From Rahnella rivi (GTDB lineage: Bacteria > Pseudomonadota > Gammaproteobacteria > Enterobacterales > Enterobacteriaceae): a DNA stretch of 64,000 bases. The notes under the pieces were generated by a model, which made no database searches, had not been told where the DNA came from, and worked only from the letters and a program-made list of their open reading frames with translations. The stretch is taken from the NCBI RefSeq assembly GCF_019049655.1, contig NZ_JAFMOX010000067.1, positions 434,001 through 498,000 of the forward strand, given 5' to 3'. This document shows positions 43,879-51,691 of the stretch, one piece after another. Position 1 is the first letter of the stretch; every line of letters begins with the position of its first letter. A program made the translations under genes and the position numbers.

Positions 43879-44790
43879 ATGCGATATAAGTGGCAGTTAA
43901 ATACCAAAGGGATTTTTTTAATTTTCTCTATTGTCTTACCTTGCAGCAGTTACGCAGATAACGCCCGTGACTGGCAGAACGTTCCTGATGATATTAATAT
44001 TTTATTCGGCTACTACGAGAACATAAACAGTAATACATCTCTCGACTCTTCCTTGCCTGTCGATAATGCGTCAGTGGATGCCGATCTTTATATCATACGT
44101 TATGCGCGGTCTTTTGATCTCGGCGGGCACACTGCAGGTATTCAGTTGATTCAGCCCGTCGCGCACCTGCGGGCATCACTGGATGGTTCGCCTGTGCTGG
44201 ATGATACGCATACGAATCAGGGGATGGGCGATTCACAACTCGCGCTGATCTATAACCTGTTTGGCGCACCCGCGCTTAATTCTCAGGAGTTCCGGCTCTG
44301 GACACCGGAGATGTTTTTGACCTCGGCGATATGGGTCACTGCGCCCACCGGGGATTACGATAAAACGAAAGCGCTCAATATCGGGGGAAACCGTTGGGTG
44401 ATTAAACCGGAATTAGCTTTCGGTTACCCTGTCGGCCCTTTCTGGGTTGAAGTTAACCCGATGGTGACATTCTATCAGGACAATGATGACTATCTCGGTA
44501 GCCACCATCTGGCACAAAGACCGCTTTATGCTGCCGAAGGACATTTCAGCTTTACGTTCAATCCGGCGCTGTGGATATCGCTGGACAGCACCTTCAGTCA
44601 AGGCGGCGAGACGCGTATTGATGGCAGTCTGCAAGATAATAAGCAGCAGAACGTTGCTCTGGGGGCTTCGCTGGGATTTATGTTAACGCCTCAATTTGGC
44701 GGGGCTGTCGCTTATACCGATACCACCCACGAGGAGTCCGGCTCACCTGATATTTCAACCTGGATGTTCAGAATGCAATATGCCTGGTAA
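43879..44790 (+). CDS. Outer-membrane beta-barrel protein of the phenol-degradation MetA-like family
   Basis: This 303-residue exported protein has a signal peptide (about 1-26, LPCSSYA). Alternating strands end in an aromatic residue (FRMQYAW), as in outer-membrane barrels. The middle carries the GMGDSQLALIYNLFG, VTAPTGDYD and LNIGGNRWVIKP pattern of the MetA-pathway phenol-degradation/transporter family (Pfam PF13557 type). It lies 54 bases after the alkyl sulfatase with a GAGGGG ribosome site, so the two probably form an operon. A role in passage of alkyl sulfates or alcohols is an inference. Confidence 0.75.
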   Translation: MRYKWQLNTKGIFLIFSIVLPCSSYADNARDWQNVPDDINILFGYYENINSNTSLDSSLPVDNASVDADLYIIRYARSFDLGGHTAGIQLIQPVAHLRASLDGSPVLDDTHTNQGMGDSQLALIYNLFGAPALNSQEFRLWTPEMFLTSAIWVTAPTGDYDKTKALNIGGNRWVIKPELAFGYPVGPFWVEVNPMVTFYQDNDDYLGSHHLAQRPLYAAEGHFSFTFNPALWISLDSTFSQGGETRIDGSLQDNKQQNVALGASLGFMLTPQFGGAVAYTDTTHEESGSPDISTWMFRMQYAW

Positions 44791-44817
44791 TACAGAGTAA
44801 TTGCTGTTTACTCGCAC

Positions 44818-44840
44818 AGGGAGCTTAGCTCCCTTTCTTA
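44818..44840 (+). terminator. Rho-independent terminator after the barrel protein
   Basis: AGGGAGC-TTA-GCTCCCT is followed by TTCTT. It closes the sulfatase-barrel pair. Confidence 0.8.
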
Positions 44841-44918
44841 TCATATGATCCCGATGTATCAATGATTGCACTCTCAATCGCCTCTCCGGGGATCCGAAAA
44901 GGCGATGATTGTCAGAGC

Positions 44919-45650
44919 TTACTTCAAATCCGCCAGCAATGTTTTGTGCTGAGTGTCGAGCGCAGTTACACGTTTACAGACATCATCGCCAAAGGCTTTG
45001 AACTCTTTTTCCTGTTTGCTCCACTCATCCTGAACCGCCTGTTGCAGACCGCCCAGATTGCCCATCATCGCCTGCAACGGATTGCCGCCACTGGCCGCCT
45101 GTTTCAGGCCCATTTCATTGATGCTGTCCTGCATCACGCCGCCCATGGTTTGTTCCATCAGCTTCTGACCATTCTGCTTCACCTGATCAACCGCTTTGTG
45201 ATGGAACGTCAGACCATCGGTGCGGTGTTCGATAATCAGATTCATCTGCTGCTTGAGCTGCTTGTCGAGGGTGACCAGACGGTTGCGCACGTTGCTGCTG
45301 CTGCCCAGTTTATCGACGATCACGCGGTCAACGGCCACACGGCCTTTTTCCAGATGCGCGGTAGCACCCTGATCGATCCAGGGCAGATCGCGACGCAGCG
45401 AGGCCTGATAATCAATGGCTTCCTGACGCTGTTTTGCGCTCAGGGTGATCTCTTTGCCGTTGAGTGTCACATTGCCGTTAGGTGTGATCAGCAAATCGCC
45501 GCTGTTACCCACAACCTGCACGGTTTGCGGCTTGATGATCACGTCATCTTTTGGCTGGACGGCGCATTCATAATCCGCCTGCGCGCTCCACGCACTCAGC
45601 GCCAGCAAGGCAGCAAGTCCGGTTTTTACCACTCCACTTTTTACAAACAT
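44919..45650 (-). CDS. yggN: DUF2884 family periplasmic protein YggN
   Basis: This 243-residue protein has a signal peptide (about 1-25, WSAQADYECA). The mature part is rich in Gln and Lys helices (VRNRLVTLDKQLKQQMNLIIEHR). It matches YggN of E. coli (239 residues), of unknown function. A GGGAGAG ribosome site precedes the ATG. It is 23 bases downstream of glsB, so the two may be cotranscribed here. Confidence 0.92.
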   Translation of the reverse strand: MFVKSGVVKTGLAALLALSAWSAQADYECAVQPKDDVIIKPQTVQVVGNSGDLLITPNGNVTLNGKEITLSAKQRQEAIDYQASLRRDLPWIDQGATAHLEKGRVAVDRVIVDKLGSSSNVRNRLVTLDKQLKQQMNLIIEHRTDGLTFHHKAVDQVKQNGQKLMEQTMGGVMQDSINEMGLKQAASGGNPLQAMMGNLGGLQQAVQDEWSKQEKEFKAFGDDVCKRVTALDTQHKTLLADLK

Positions 45651-45673
45651 GTACTCTCCCTAAAACAGCAAAT

Positions 45674-46600
45674 TCAAAAAATTGAACGGCCAATACGTTG
45701 CGCCAGTAATTCTAAGGCAGCAATACCGGCCAAAGAGTTCCCTGCCGCGTCAAGTTCCGGTGACCACACCGCAATGCACATCTCTCCGGGCACCACGGCC
45801 AGAATGCCGCCGCCAACACCGGATTTTCCCGGCATGCCTACGCGATAGGCAAATTCACCGGCACCGTCATACATGCCGCTGGTCACCATCATGGCGTTAA
45901 TCTGTCGCGCCTGACGGGCATCAATCAGCGGCTGTTCGCTGCCCAGCGGATGGCCCTTGTTCGCCAGATACACAAAGGTTCGCGCCAGTTCTTCACAGCT
46001 CATACGCAACGCGCAGTAATGAAAATAGGTATGCAACACCGTGATGACGTCATTCTCGAAATTGCCGAAAGACTTCATCAGGTACGCAATCGCAGCGTTG
46101 CGATCAGAATGATCGAATTCTGAACGTGCAACGTGCCGATCGTAGTTGAGATCTGCCGATCCGGCCAGCTGGCGCACCACTTCCAGCATTCTTTGCTTGG
46201 GCGCAGTCAGACGGGTTTGCAGCATATCGCAGACGACCAGCGCGCCCGGATTGATGAACGGATTGCGCGGTTTGCCCTGCTCCAGCTCCAGCTGCACCAG
46301 CGAATTGAAGGGCTGACCAGAAGGTTCTTTACCGACACGCTGCCAGATTTCACTTTCCTGATAACGGGTCAGCGCCAGCGTGAGGCTGAGCACTTTGGAG
46401 ATCGACTGAATAGAGAATCGGGTATTGGCATCACCGGCACGAAAGATCTCTCCTTTCGTGGTACACACGGCGATTCCTAAATGATCGGGGCTGACTTCTG
46501 CCAGCGCAGGAATATAGTCGGCGACTTTGCCACGGCCAATAAGCGGCCTGACCTGCTGAAGAATATCGTCCAGCAAACTGTTATCAAGTTCGGTGCCCAA
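45674..46600 (-). CDS. glsB: Glutaminase B
   Basis: This 308-residue serine-dependent glutaminase converts glutamine to glutamate and ammonia. The active-site S66-x-x-K69 lies in FSIQSISKVLS, with RNPFINPGALVV, KSFGNFENDV and GKSGVGGGI. The start is a TTG: GGAGG lies exactly seven bases upstream, and the resulting length equals E. coli GlsB (308). The upstream ATG frame crosses that ribosome site. In E. coli glsB is elsewhere; here it splits yggN and yggL. Confidence 0.95.
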   Translation of the reverse strand: MGTELDNSLLDDILQQVRPLIGRGKVADYIPALAEVSPDHLGIAVCTTKGEIFRAGDANTRFSIQSISKVLSLTLALTRYQESEIWQRVGKEPSGQPFNSLVQLELEQGKPRNPFINPGALVVCDMLQTRLTAPKQRMLEVVRQLAGSADLNYDRHVARSEFDHSDRNAAIAYLMKSFGNFENDVITVLHTYFHYCALRMSCEELARTFVYLANKGHPLGSEQPLIDARQARQINAMMVTSGMYDGAGEFAYRVGMPGKSGVGGGILAVVPGEMCIAVWSPELDAAGNSLAGIAALELLAQRIGRSIF

Positions 46601-46621
46601 CGTCCTGCCTCCAGATGTAAC

Positions 46622-46644
46622 AAAGGTGCCGGAAGGCACCTTTC
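46622..46644 (-). terminator. Terminator-like hairpin between yggL and glsB
   Basis: On the minus strand AAAGGTGCC-TTCC-GGCACCTTT is a 9-bp stem with a stable-type loop. The T tract is short. It is placed after yggL and just before the glsB ribosome site. Confidence 0.65.
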
Positions 46645-46674
46645 AAAGATTCAGAATTCATCTGACCGGCAGAA

Positions 46675-47001
46675 TCAATCCCACCAGATATCGAATAACT
46701 CTGAAACTTCCACGTCTTCCATTTTATGGTCTTCTAACCATTTTTTGATTTGCGCGCGGTGTTCATCAGTGCAATGACCGATGTCCTGACGGCAAACCAG
46801 ACCTTCCCACTGCAGATAACCACTGCCATCGAAGGCCAGTTTGTTTGGCTCGATCACACCTTCAATAAATTGATCCAGTGATTCGTCGATGGTTTCTACC
46901 GCGGTACCTTCCGGGAAACGCCATTTTACAGAGAAGCCCAGTTCCTGGAACTCGGCAATGTGTAACTTCTTACGTAAACGACGACTGCGATTTGTAGCCA
47001 T
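46675..47001 (-). CDS. yggL: YggL family (DUF469) protein
   Basis: This 108-residue protein equals E. coli YggL in length. The basic start MATNRSRRLRKKLHIAEFQELGF is followed by an acidic C-terminus ending ELFDIWWD. YggL has been implicated in 50S ribosome biogenesis. Its ATG overlaps the trmB stop by one base (TAATG), indicating coupling. Confidence 0.95.
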   Translation of the reverse strand: MATNRSRRLRKKLHIAEFQELGFSVKWRFPEGTAVETIDESLDQFIEGVIEPNKLAFDGSGYLQWEGLVCRQDIGHCTDEHRAQIKKWLEDHKMEDVEVSELFDIWWD

Positions 47002-47720
47002 TATTGCTTCCTCTCAAACATCAGATCCCATACGCCGTGGCCTAAACGCTGGCCACGCATTTCGAACTTGGTGACCGGGCGCGATTCCGGGCGCGGTACA
47101 TAGTTGTTTTCCTGCGAGAGGTTTTTCCAGTTTTCTAAGCTGGTCATCACCTCAAGCATGTGTTCGGCATACGGCTCCCAGTCGGTTGCCATGTGGAATA
47201 CGCCGCCCACTTTCAGTTTACTGCGCAGCAGTTCAACGAATGCTGGCTGGACAATCCGGCGCTTATTATGACGCGCTTTGTGCCACGGGTCAGGAAAGAA
47301 TAGCTGCACCATGTCGAGCGAGCCATCCGGGATCATTTTTTCCAGCACTTCCACCGCATCGTGACACATCACGCGCAGGTTGCTGACGCCCTCTTCGTGC
47401 GCGGTAGCCAGGCAGGCACCGACGCCCGGCGAGTGCACTTCAATGCCGATAAAGTTCTGCTGCGGGTTGTTCTGCGCCATGGTCACCAGCGACGTGCCCA
47501 TGCCAAAACCGATTTCCAGCACAACAGGCGCTGCGCGGCCAAACAGGGTAGCAATGTCCAGCGGTTCTGCCTGATATTCCACGCCCATCACCGGCCAGAA
47601 GTTGTCCAGCGCGTGTTGCTGACCTTTGGTCAGACGGCCCTGACGGCGGACAAAACTACGGATACGGCGCATAGCGCGACCGTTCTCGTCGAACTCCGGT
47701 GAAATGACGTCGTTTTTCAT
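47001..47720 (-). CDS. trmB: tRNA (guanine46-N7)-methyltransferase
   Basis: This 239-residue class I SAM methyltransferase has the SAM loop EIGFGMGTS (about residues 69-77), IGIEVHSPGV and the TrmB signature FFPDPWHKARHNKRR. It makes m7G46 in the tRNA variable loop. Length is the same as E. coli. It is divergent from mutY and coupled to yggL. Confidence 0.97.
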   Translation of the reverse strand: MKNDVISPEFDENGRAMRRIRSFVRRQGRLTKGQQHALDNFWPVMGVEYQAEPLDIATLFGRAAPVVLEIGFGMGTSLVTMAQNNPQQNFIGIEVHSPGVGACLATAHEEGVSNLRVMCHDAVEVLEKMIPDGSLDMVQLFFPDPWHKARHNKRRIVQPAFVELLRSKLKVGGVFHMATDWEPYAEHMLEVMTSLENWKNLSQENNYVPRPESRPVTKFEMRGQRLGHGVWDLMFERKQ

Positions 47721-47939
47721 GGTGTTTCCACTCCGTTAGGCAAGACAGGGTATTCGGTCGCTGCGGTAATTTGGTCATTAACTATGAAGAATGGCGCATT
47801 ATCCAAACTTACTCCCGATAAGCAAGGTTTGCGGACAGGAAATACGTCAATACAGTCCGGAAAGTTCCGGTTTACAGCCACTCGGCAACTGTGATGTGAT
47901 CAGCCCCGTCTTTTAACCCTGCCGGACTGTAATTCACCC

Positions 47940-49037
47940 ATGATGAAAGCCCCTGGTTTCCTGGAAGCCAACCGTTTCTCGCCCCTGGTACTCGACTGGT
48001 ATCAGCGCTATGGCCGCAAAACACTGCCGTGGCAAATCGAAAAAACGCCTTACAAAGTCTGGCTTTCAGAAGTGATGTTGCAACAAACCCAGGTTGCGAC
48101 GGTGATCCCTTATTTTGAACGCTTTATGCAGCGTTTCCCGACGGTTTCCGATCTCGCGGCCGCGCCGCTGGATGAAGTACTGCATCTGTGGACCGGCCTC
48201 GGGTATTACGCCCGCGCGCGCAACTTACATAAGGCCGCGCAGACCATCGCCAGCCAGCACGGCGGCGTGTTCCCGACGACCTTCGACGCGATCCTCGCCC
48301 TGCCCGGCATTGGCCGCTCAACGGCAGGAGCAGTGTTATCGCTGGCGCTGAATCAGCACTATCCCATTTTAGACGGTAATGTGAAGCGCGTGCTGGCCCG
48401 TTGCTACGCCGTGGACGGCTGGCCGGGCGAGAAGAAAACCGAGAACCGTTTGTGGGCGATAAGTGAAGACGTCACACCGGCTAAAAACGTTGCCCAGTTT
48501 AATCAGGCGATGATGGATCTCGGGGCGATGGTCTGCACGCGCAGCAAACCGAAGTGTGAGTTGTGCCCGGTGAAATCGGGCTGCGAAGCCTACGCGCACA
48601 ACAGCTGGGCAAAATATCCCGGCAAAAAACCCAAGAAAACCCTGCCGGAAAGAACCGCGTTTATGCTGATGATTCAGCAGGAAGACAAAGTCTGGCTGGA
48701 GCAACGTCCGCCCGTTGGCCTGTGGGGCGGCTTGTTCTGCTTCCCGCAATTTGCCACGCAAGAGGAACTGGCGCAGGGGCTGAAAAAATACGGCGTGACG
48801 CAAAATCAGTTGCAGCAGCAAACCTCTTTTCGCCACACGTTCAGCCATTTCCATCTGGATATCGTCCCGATGTGGTTAAATCTGCGAACATCTGCGGGTT
48901 GCATGGATGAAGGTGCGGGTCTCTGGTATAACTTAGCGCAACCACAATTCGTCGGGCTGGCCGCGCCGGTTGAGCGTTTGCTGACTCAGCTGGCAAAAGA
49001 ACCGTCCCCAAAAACGATCAATAAGGAATCAGTATGA
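47940..49037 (+). CDS. mutY: Adenine DNA glycosylase MutY
   Basis: This 365-residue protein excises adenine opposite 8-oxoguanine. Catalytic E44 lies in SEVMLQQTQV, the helix-hairpin-helix LPGIGRSTAGAV is followed by D145, and the [4Fe-4S] cysteines are C199-X6-C206-X2-C209-X5-C215. The C-terminal NUDIX-like domain (about 230-350) senses 8-oxoG. Either of two adjacent ATGs could start it. The stop overlaps the yggX start (ATGA). Confidence 0.97.
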   Translation: MMKAPGFLEANRFSPLVLDWYQRYGRKTLPWQIEKTPYKVWLSEVMLQQTQVATVIPYFERFMQRFPTVSDLAAAPLDEVLHLWTGLGYYARARNLHKAAQTIASQHGGVFPTTFDAILALPGIGRSTAGAVLSLALNQHYPILDGNVKRVLARCYAVDGWPGEKKTENRLWAISEDVTPAKNVAQFNQAMMDLGAMVCTRSKPKCELCPVKSGCEAYAHNSWAKYPGKKPKKTLPERTAFMLMIQQEDKVWLEQRPPVGLWGGLFCFPQFATQEELAQGLKKYGVTQNQLQQQTSFRHTFSHFHLDIVPMWLNLRTSAGCMDEGAGLWYNLAQPQFVGLAAPVERLLTQLAKEPSPKTINKESV

Positions 49038-49306
49038 GCAGAACCATTTTTTGCACTTTCCTGAAGCAGGATGCCGAAGGGCAGGATTTCCAGCTGTACC
49101 CTGGTGAGATTGGTAAACGCATTTATAACGAGATTTCGAAAGAAGCCTGGTCACGCTGGATGAGCAAACAGACCATGCTGATCAATGAGAAAAAACTCAG
49201 CATGATGAATCCGGAAGACCGCAAACTGCTGGAACAGGAAATGGTGAATTTCCTGTTTGAGGGCCAGGATGTGCACATTGAAGGCTATACGCCGCCTTCA
49301 AACTGA
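49034..49306 (+). CDS. yggX: Fe(2+)-trafficking protein YggX
   Basis: This 90-residue protein has the conserved start MSRTIFCTFLKQDAEGQDF, including cysteine 7, and PGEIGKRIYNEISKEAW. YggX protects iron-sulfur enzymes from oxidation and is linked to iron handling. Its coupling to mutY, an iron-sulfur protein, is conserved in enterobacteria. Length is near that of E. coli (91). Confidence 0.97.
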   Translation: MSRTIFCTFLKQDAEGQDFQLYPGEIGKRIYNEISKEAWSRWMSKQTMLINEKKLSMMNPEDRKLLEQEMVNFLFEGQDVHIEGYTPPSN

Positions 49307-49380
49307 TCACTGAGCATCATCAATAACAATAAAGCCGTCGCTTTCGGGTGGCGGCTTCTTTCACCAGAAATGGTTTCAAG

Positions 49381-50460
49381 ATGAAGAAAATTTTAGCTTT
49401 GCTGGTTATCGCGCCAATGCTGATCTCCTGCTCCGGCAGTAAGAAAGACCAGTTCAACGAAGCTTACGTAAAAGACACCAATGGATTCGATATTTTGATG
49501 GGCCAGTTTGCGCACAATATCGAGAACATCTGGGGCATGAATGAAGTGCTGATCGCCGGCCCGAAAGACTACGTGAAGTATAGCGATCAGTATTACACCC
49601 GCAGCCACATCAACTTTGATGCGGGTACCATCACCCTTGAAACGATTTCCGGCACCGATCCGGCTGCCAGCCTGCGTCAGGCGATCATCAGCACCTTACT
49701 GGTGGGTGAAGATCCGGGCAACGTCGACCTCTATTCCGATGTCAACGACATTGAGATCAGCCGTGAACCGATGCTGTACGGGCAGGTGCTCGACAACACC
49801 GGTAAACCGATCCGCTGGGAAGGCCGTGCCGCCAGCTTTGCCGATTATCTGATTCAAAACAAACTGATGCGCCGCCAGTCCGGCCTGCACGTCATCTATT
49901 CCGTCACCATCCAGATGGTGCCGAACCACCTGAATCAGCGTGCGCATAAATACCTGCCAATGATCCGCGAAGCTTCGGCCAAATACGGCGTCGATCAGTC
50001 GCTGATTCTGGCGATCATGCAAACCGAATCCGCCTTTAACCCGTATGCGGTGAGCCATGCCGATGCGCTCGGGCTGATGCAGGTTGTGCAGCACACTGCG
50101 GGCGTGGATGTGTTTAAGTCCGAAGGAAAATGGGGCAAGCCTAGCCGCAGCTATCTGTTTGATCCGCAAAATAATATCAATACCGGTACTGCTTATCTGG
50201 CGATATTGCAGAAGGTGTATCTGAGTAACATTAACGACCCGACGGCACGCCGCTATGCGGTGATCACCGCCTATAACGGCGGAGCCGGCAGCGTGTTACG
50301 CGTCTTCTCCCGGGATAAAACGCAGGCCTTTAACATCATCAACAATATGTCAGCCGGTGATGTGTACGACACACTGACCACCAAACACCCGTCTGCGGAA
50401 TCACGCCGTTATCTCTACAAAGTGAACAACACGCAACGCGGTTATCGTCGTATTGATTAA
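49381..50460 (+). CDS. mltC: Membrane-bound lytic murein transglycosylase C
   Basis: This 359-residue outer-membrane lipoprotein has lipobox LISC (C17). A DUF3393 domain is followed by the SLT domain, where the catalytic glutamate is in AIMQTESAFNPYAVS and ITAYNGGAG marks the groove. It cleaves peptidoglycan glycan strands to 1,6-anhydro products. The start is MKKILALL; the longer frame has no ribosome site. It ends the mutY-yggX-mltC operon. The exopolysaccharide locus begins directly after. Confidence 0.97.
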   Translation: MKKILALLVIAPMLISCSGSKKDQFNEAYVKDTNGFDILMGQFAHNIENIWGMNEVLIAGPKDYVKYSDQYYTRSHINFDAGTITLETISGTDPAASLRQAIISTLLVGEDPGNVDLYSDVNDIEISREPMLYGQVLDNTGKPIRWEGRAASFADYLIQNKLMRRQSGLHVIYSVTIQMVPNHLNQRAHKYLPMIREASAKYGVDQSLILAIMQTESAFNPYAVSHADALGLMQVVQHTAGVDVFKSEGKWGKPSRSYLFDPQNNINTGTAYLAILQKVYLSNINDPTARRYAVITAYNGGAGSVLRVFSRDKTQAFNIINNMSAGDVYDTLTTKHPSAESRRYLYKVNNTQRGYRRID

Positions 50461-50480
50461 AATTCAGCGCATTAAGCATG

Positions 50481-50513
50481 AAAACGGAGATTCTCTGAGT
50501 CTCCGTTTTTTTT
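50481..50513 (+). terminator. Rho-independent terminator of mltC
   Basis: AAAACGGAGA-TTCTCTGAG-TCTCCGTTTT is followed by more T's. The end of the T tract is also the end of the stop codon of the convergent glycosyltransferase gene. Its complementary A tract means it can serve that gene too. Confidence 0.9.
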
Positions 50514-51669
50514 AGCTTAACGAACACTTTTCAGTCTTTGGCGAGAGCGCTTCATTTATTGCGTTCAGATAACGGCTGATAATGATGTGCTCGTCAAACT
50601 CACGCACCATTTTCTGCCTGCTCTTCGCCCCCATATCGAGCCGCTCGGCATGCGTAAGATTAATCATTTTTTCCATGCAGGCGACCAGGCTGTCCGTACT
50701 TTGCGGTGTGCACAGATACCCGTTAACTCCTTCGTCCACCGTTTCGCGGCATCCGATATTATCTGTGGTAATAATCGGTTTTCCGGCCGCCCCCGCTTCC
50801 AGCAAAGATTTCGGAACCCCCTCACGATAAAACGAGGGCAGTACCACGCAGTCAATCTGTCTCAGCTCATTTTCGACGTTGTCGGAAATACCCAAATAAT
50901 GAATCATGCCCTCGGCAATCCACGACGTCATTCTCTCGGTTTTCACCGCCGCCGGATTGTTGCCATCGAGAAAACCCAGCAAACGGAATTCACACCGGTC
51001 GCCGTAAATTCTCTTCAGTCTGCGGGCTGCATCAACATAATGTTCCACGCCCTTTGAATAGAGCATCCGCGCAATCAGGATAAAACGCACCACGCCATCA
51101 TCAGCCGCGGGCATCATCTCAAAGCGGGCCAGATCAACCCCCGATCCCGGAAGGCGCTCGGTACGCGAATAGCCAGGAATAATTTCCGTCAGAAACAGGG
51201 TGCGGTCGTCTTCATTCTGAAAGAATATTCTGGCCGCACTACGCTGACTGAATTTATACAGCAAACGGCAAATAACACAGACCGCCCCGCCGTTGATGAA
51301 AACATTTCCAAGACCTGCGACATTATTTATTACCGGTTTACGAAACAGCCACGCCACCAGAGAAAAATAGATATTATTTTTCGGGGTGAAATTCAAAACA
51401 AGATCACACTTCATCCTGAGAAATATGAAGAAAATTGACATTATCGTCAGCGAATCCTTGAATGGATTTATTCCTCCCGAATCGATGGATAAAGGGATAA
51501 ATTTGCATCCCAGCGAAGAAAGCACACCGGAATAGCCGTCTTCCGGTGCTAATGCGATGACGTCGTAACCTTGTTCAAGCATCGCCTTAATGGTGTTCTT
51601 TCTGAAGTTGTAAAGATACCAACTACTATTAGCGGTAATAGCGATACGTTTAGCCGGGATTTTCTTCAT
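50512..51669 (-). CDS. Glycosyltransferase family 4 protein
   Basis: This 385-residue GT-B fold glycosyltransferase has an N-terminal acceptor domain (KRIAITANSSWYLYNFR) and a C-terminal donor domain. The latter contains a nucleotide-sugar EX7E motif (EGVPKSLLE) inside VLPSFYREG...AGKPIITTD. The start is the second of two close ATGs, six bases after AAGGA. It is the only glycosyltransferase in the locus and follows the asparagine-synthetase-like gene by 22 bases. The transferred sugar cannot be told from sequence. Relatedness to capsular transferases such as WcaC/CapM types is inferred. Confidence 0.87.
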   Translation of the reverse strand: MKKIPAKRIAITANSSWYLYNFRKNTIKAMLEQGYDVIALAPEDGYSGVLSSLGCKFIPLSIDSGGINPFKDSLTIMSIFFIFLRMKCDLVLNFTPKNNIYFSLVAWLFRKPVINNVAGLGNVFINGGAVCVICRLLYKFSQRSAARIFFQNEDDRTLFLTEIIPGYSRTERLPGSGVDLARFEMMPAADDGVVRFILIARMLYSKGVEHYVDAARRLKRIYGDRCEFRLLGFLDGNNPAAVKTERMTSWIAEGMIHYLGISDNVENELRQIDCVVLPSFYREGVPKSLLEAGAAGKPIITTDNIGCRETVDEGVNGYLCTPQSTDSLVACMEKMINLTHAERLDMGAKSRQKMVREFDEHIIISRYLNAINEALSPKTEKCSLS

Positions 51670-51691
51670 AAACATTCCTTGTTTTCAATGA

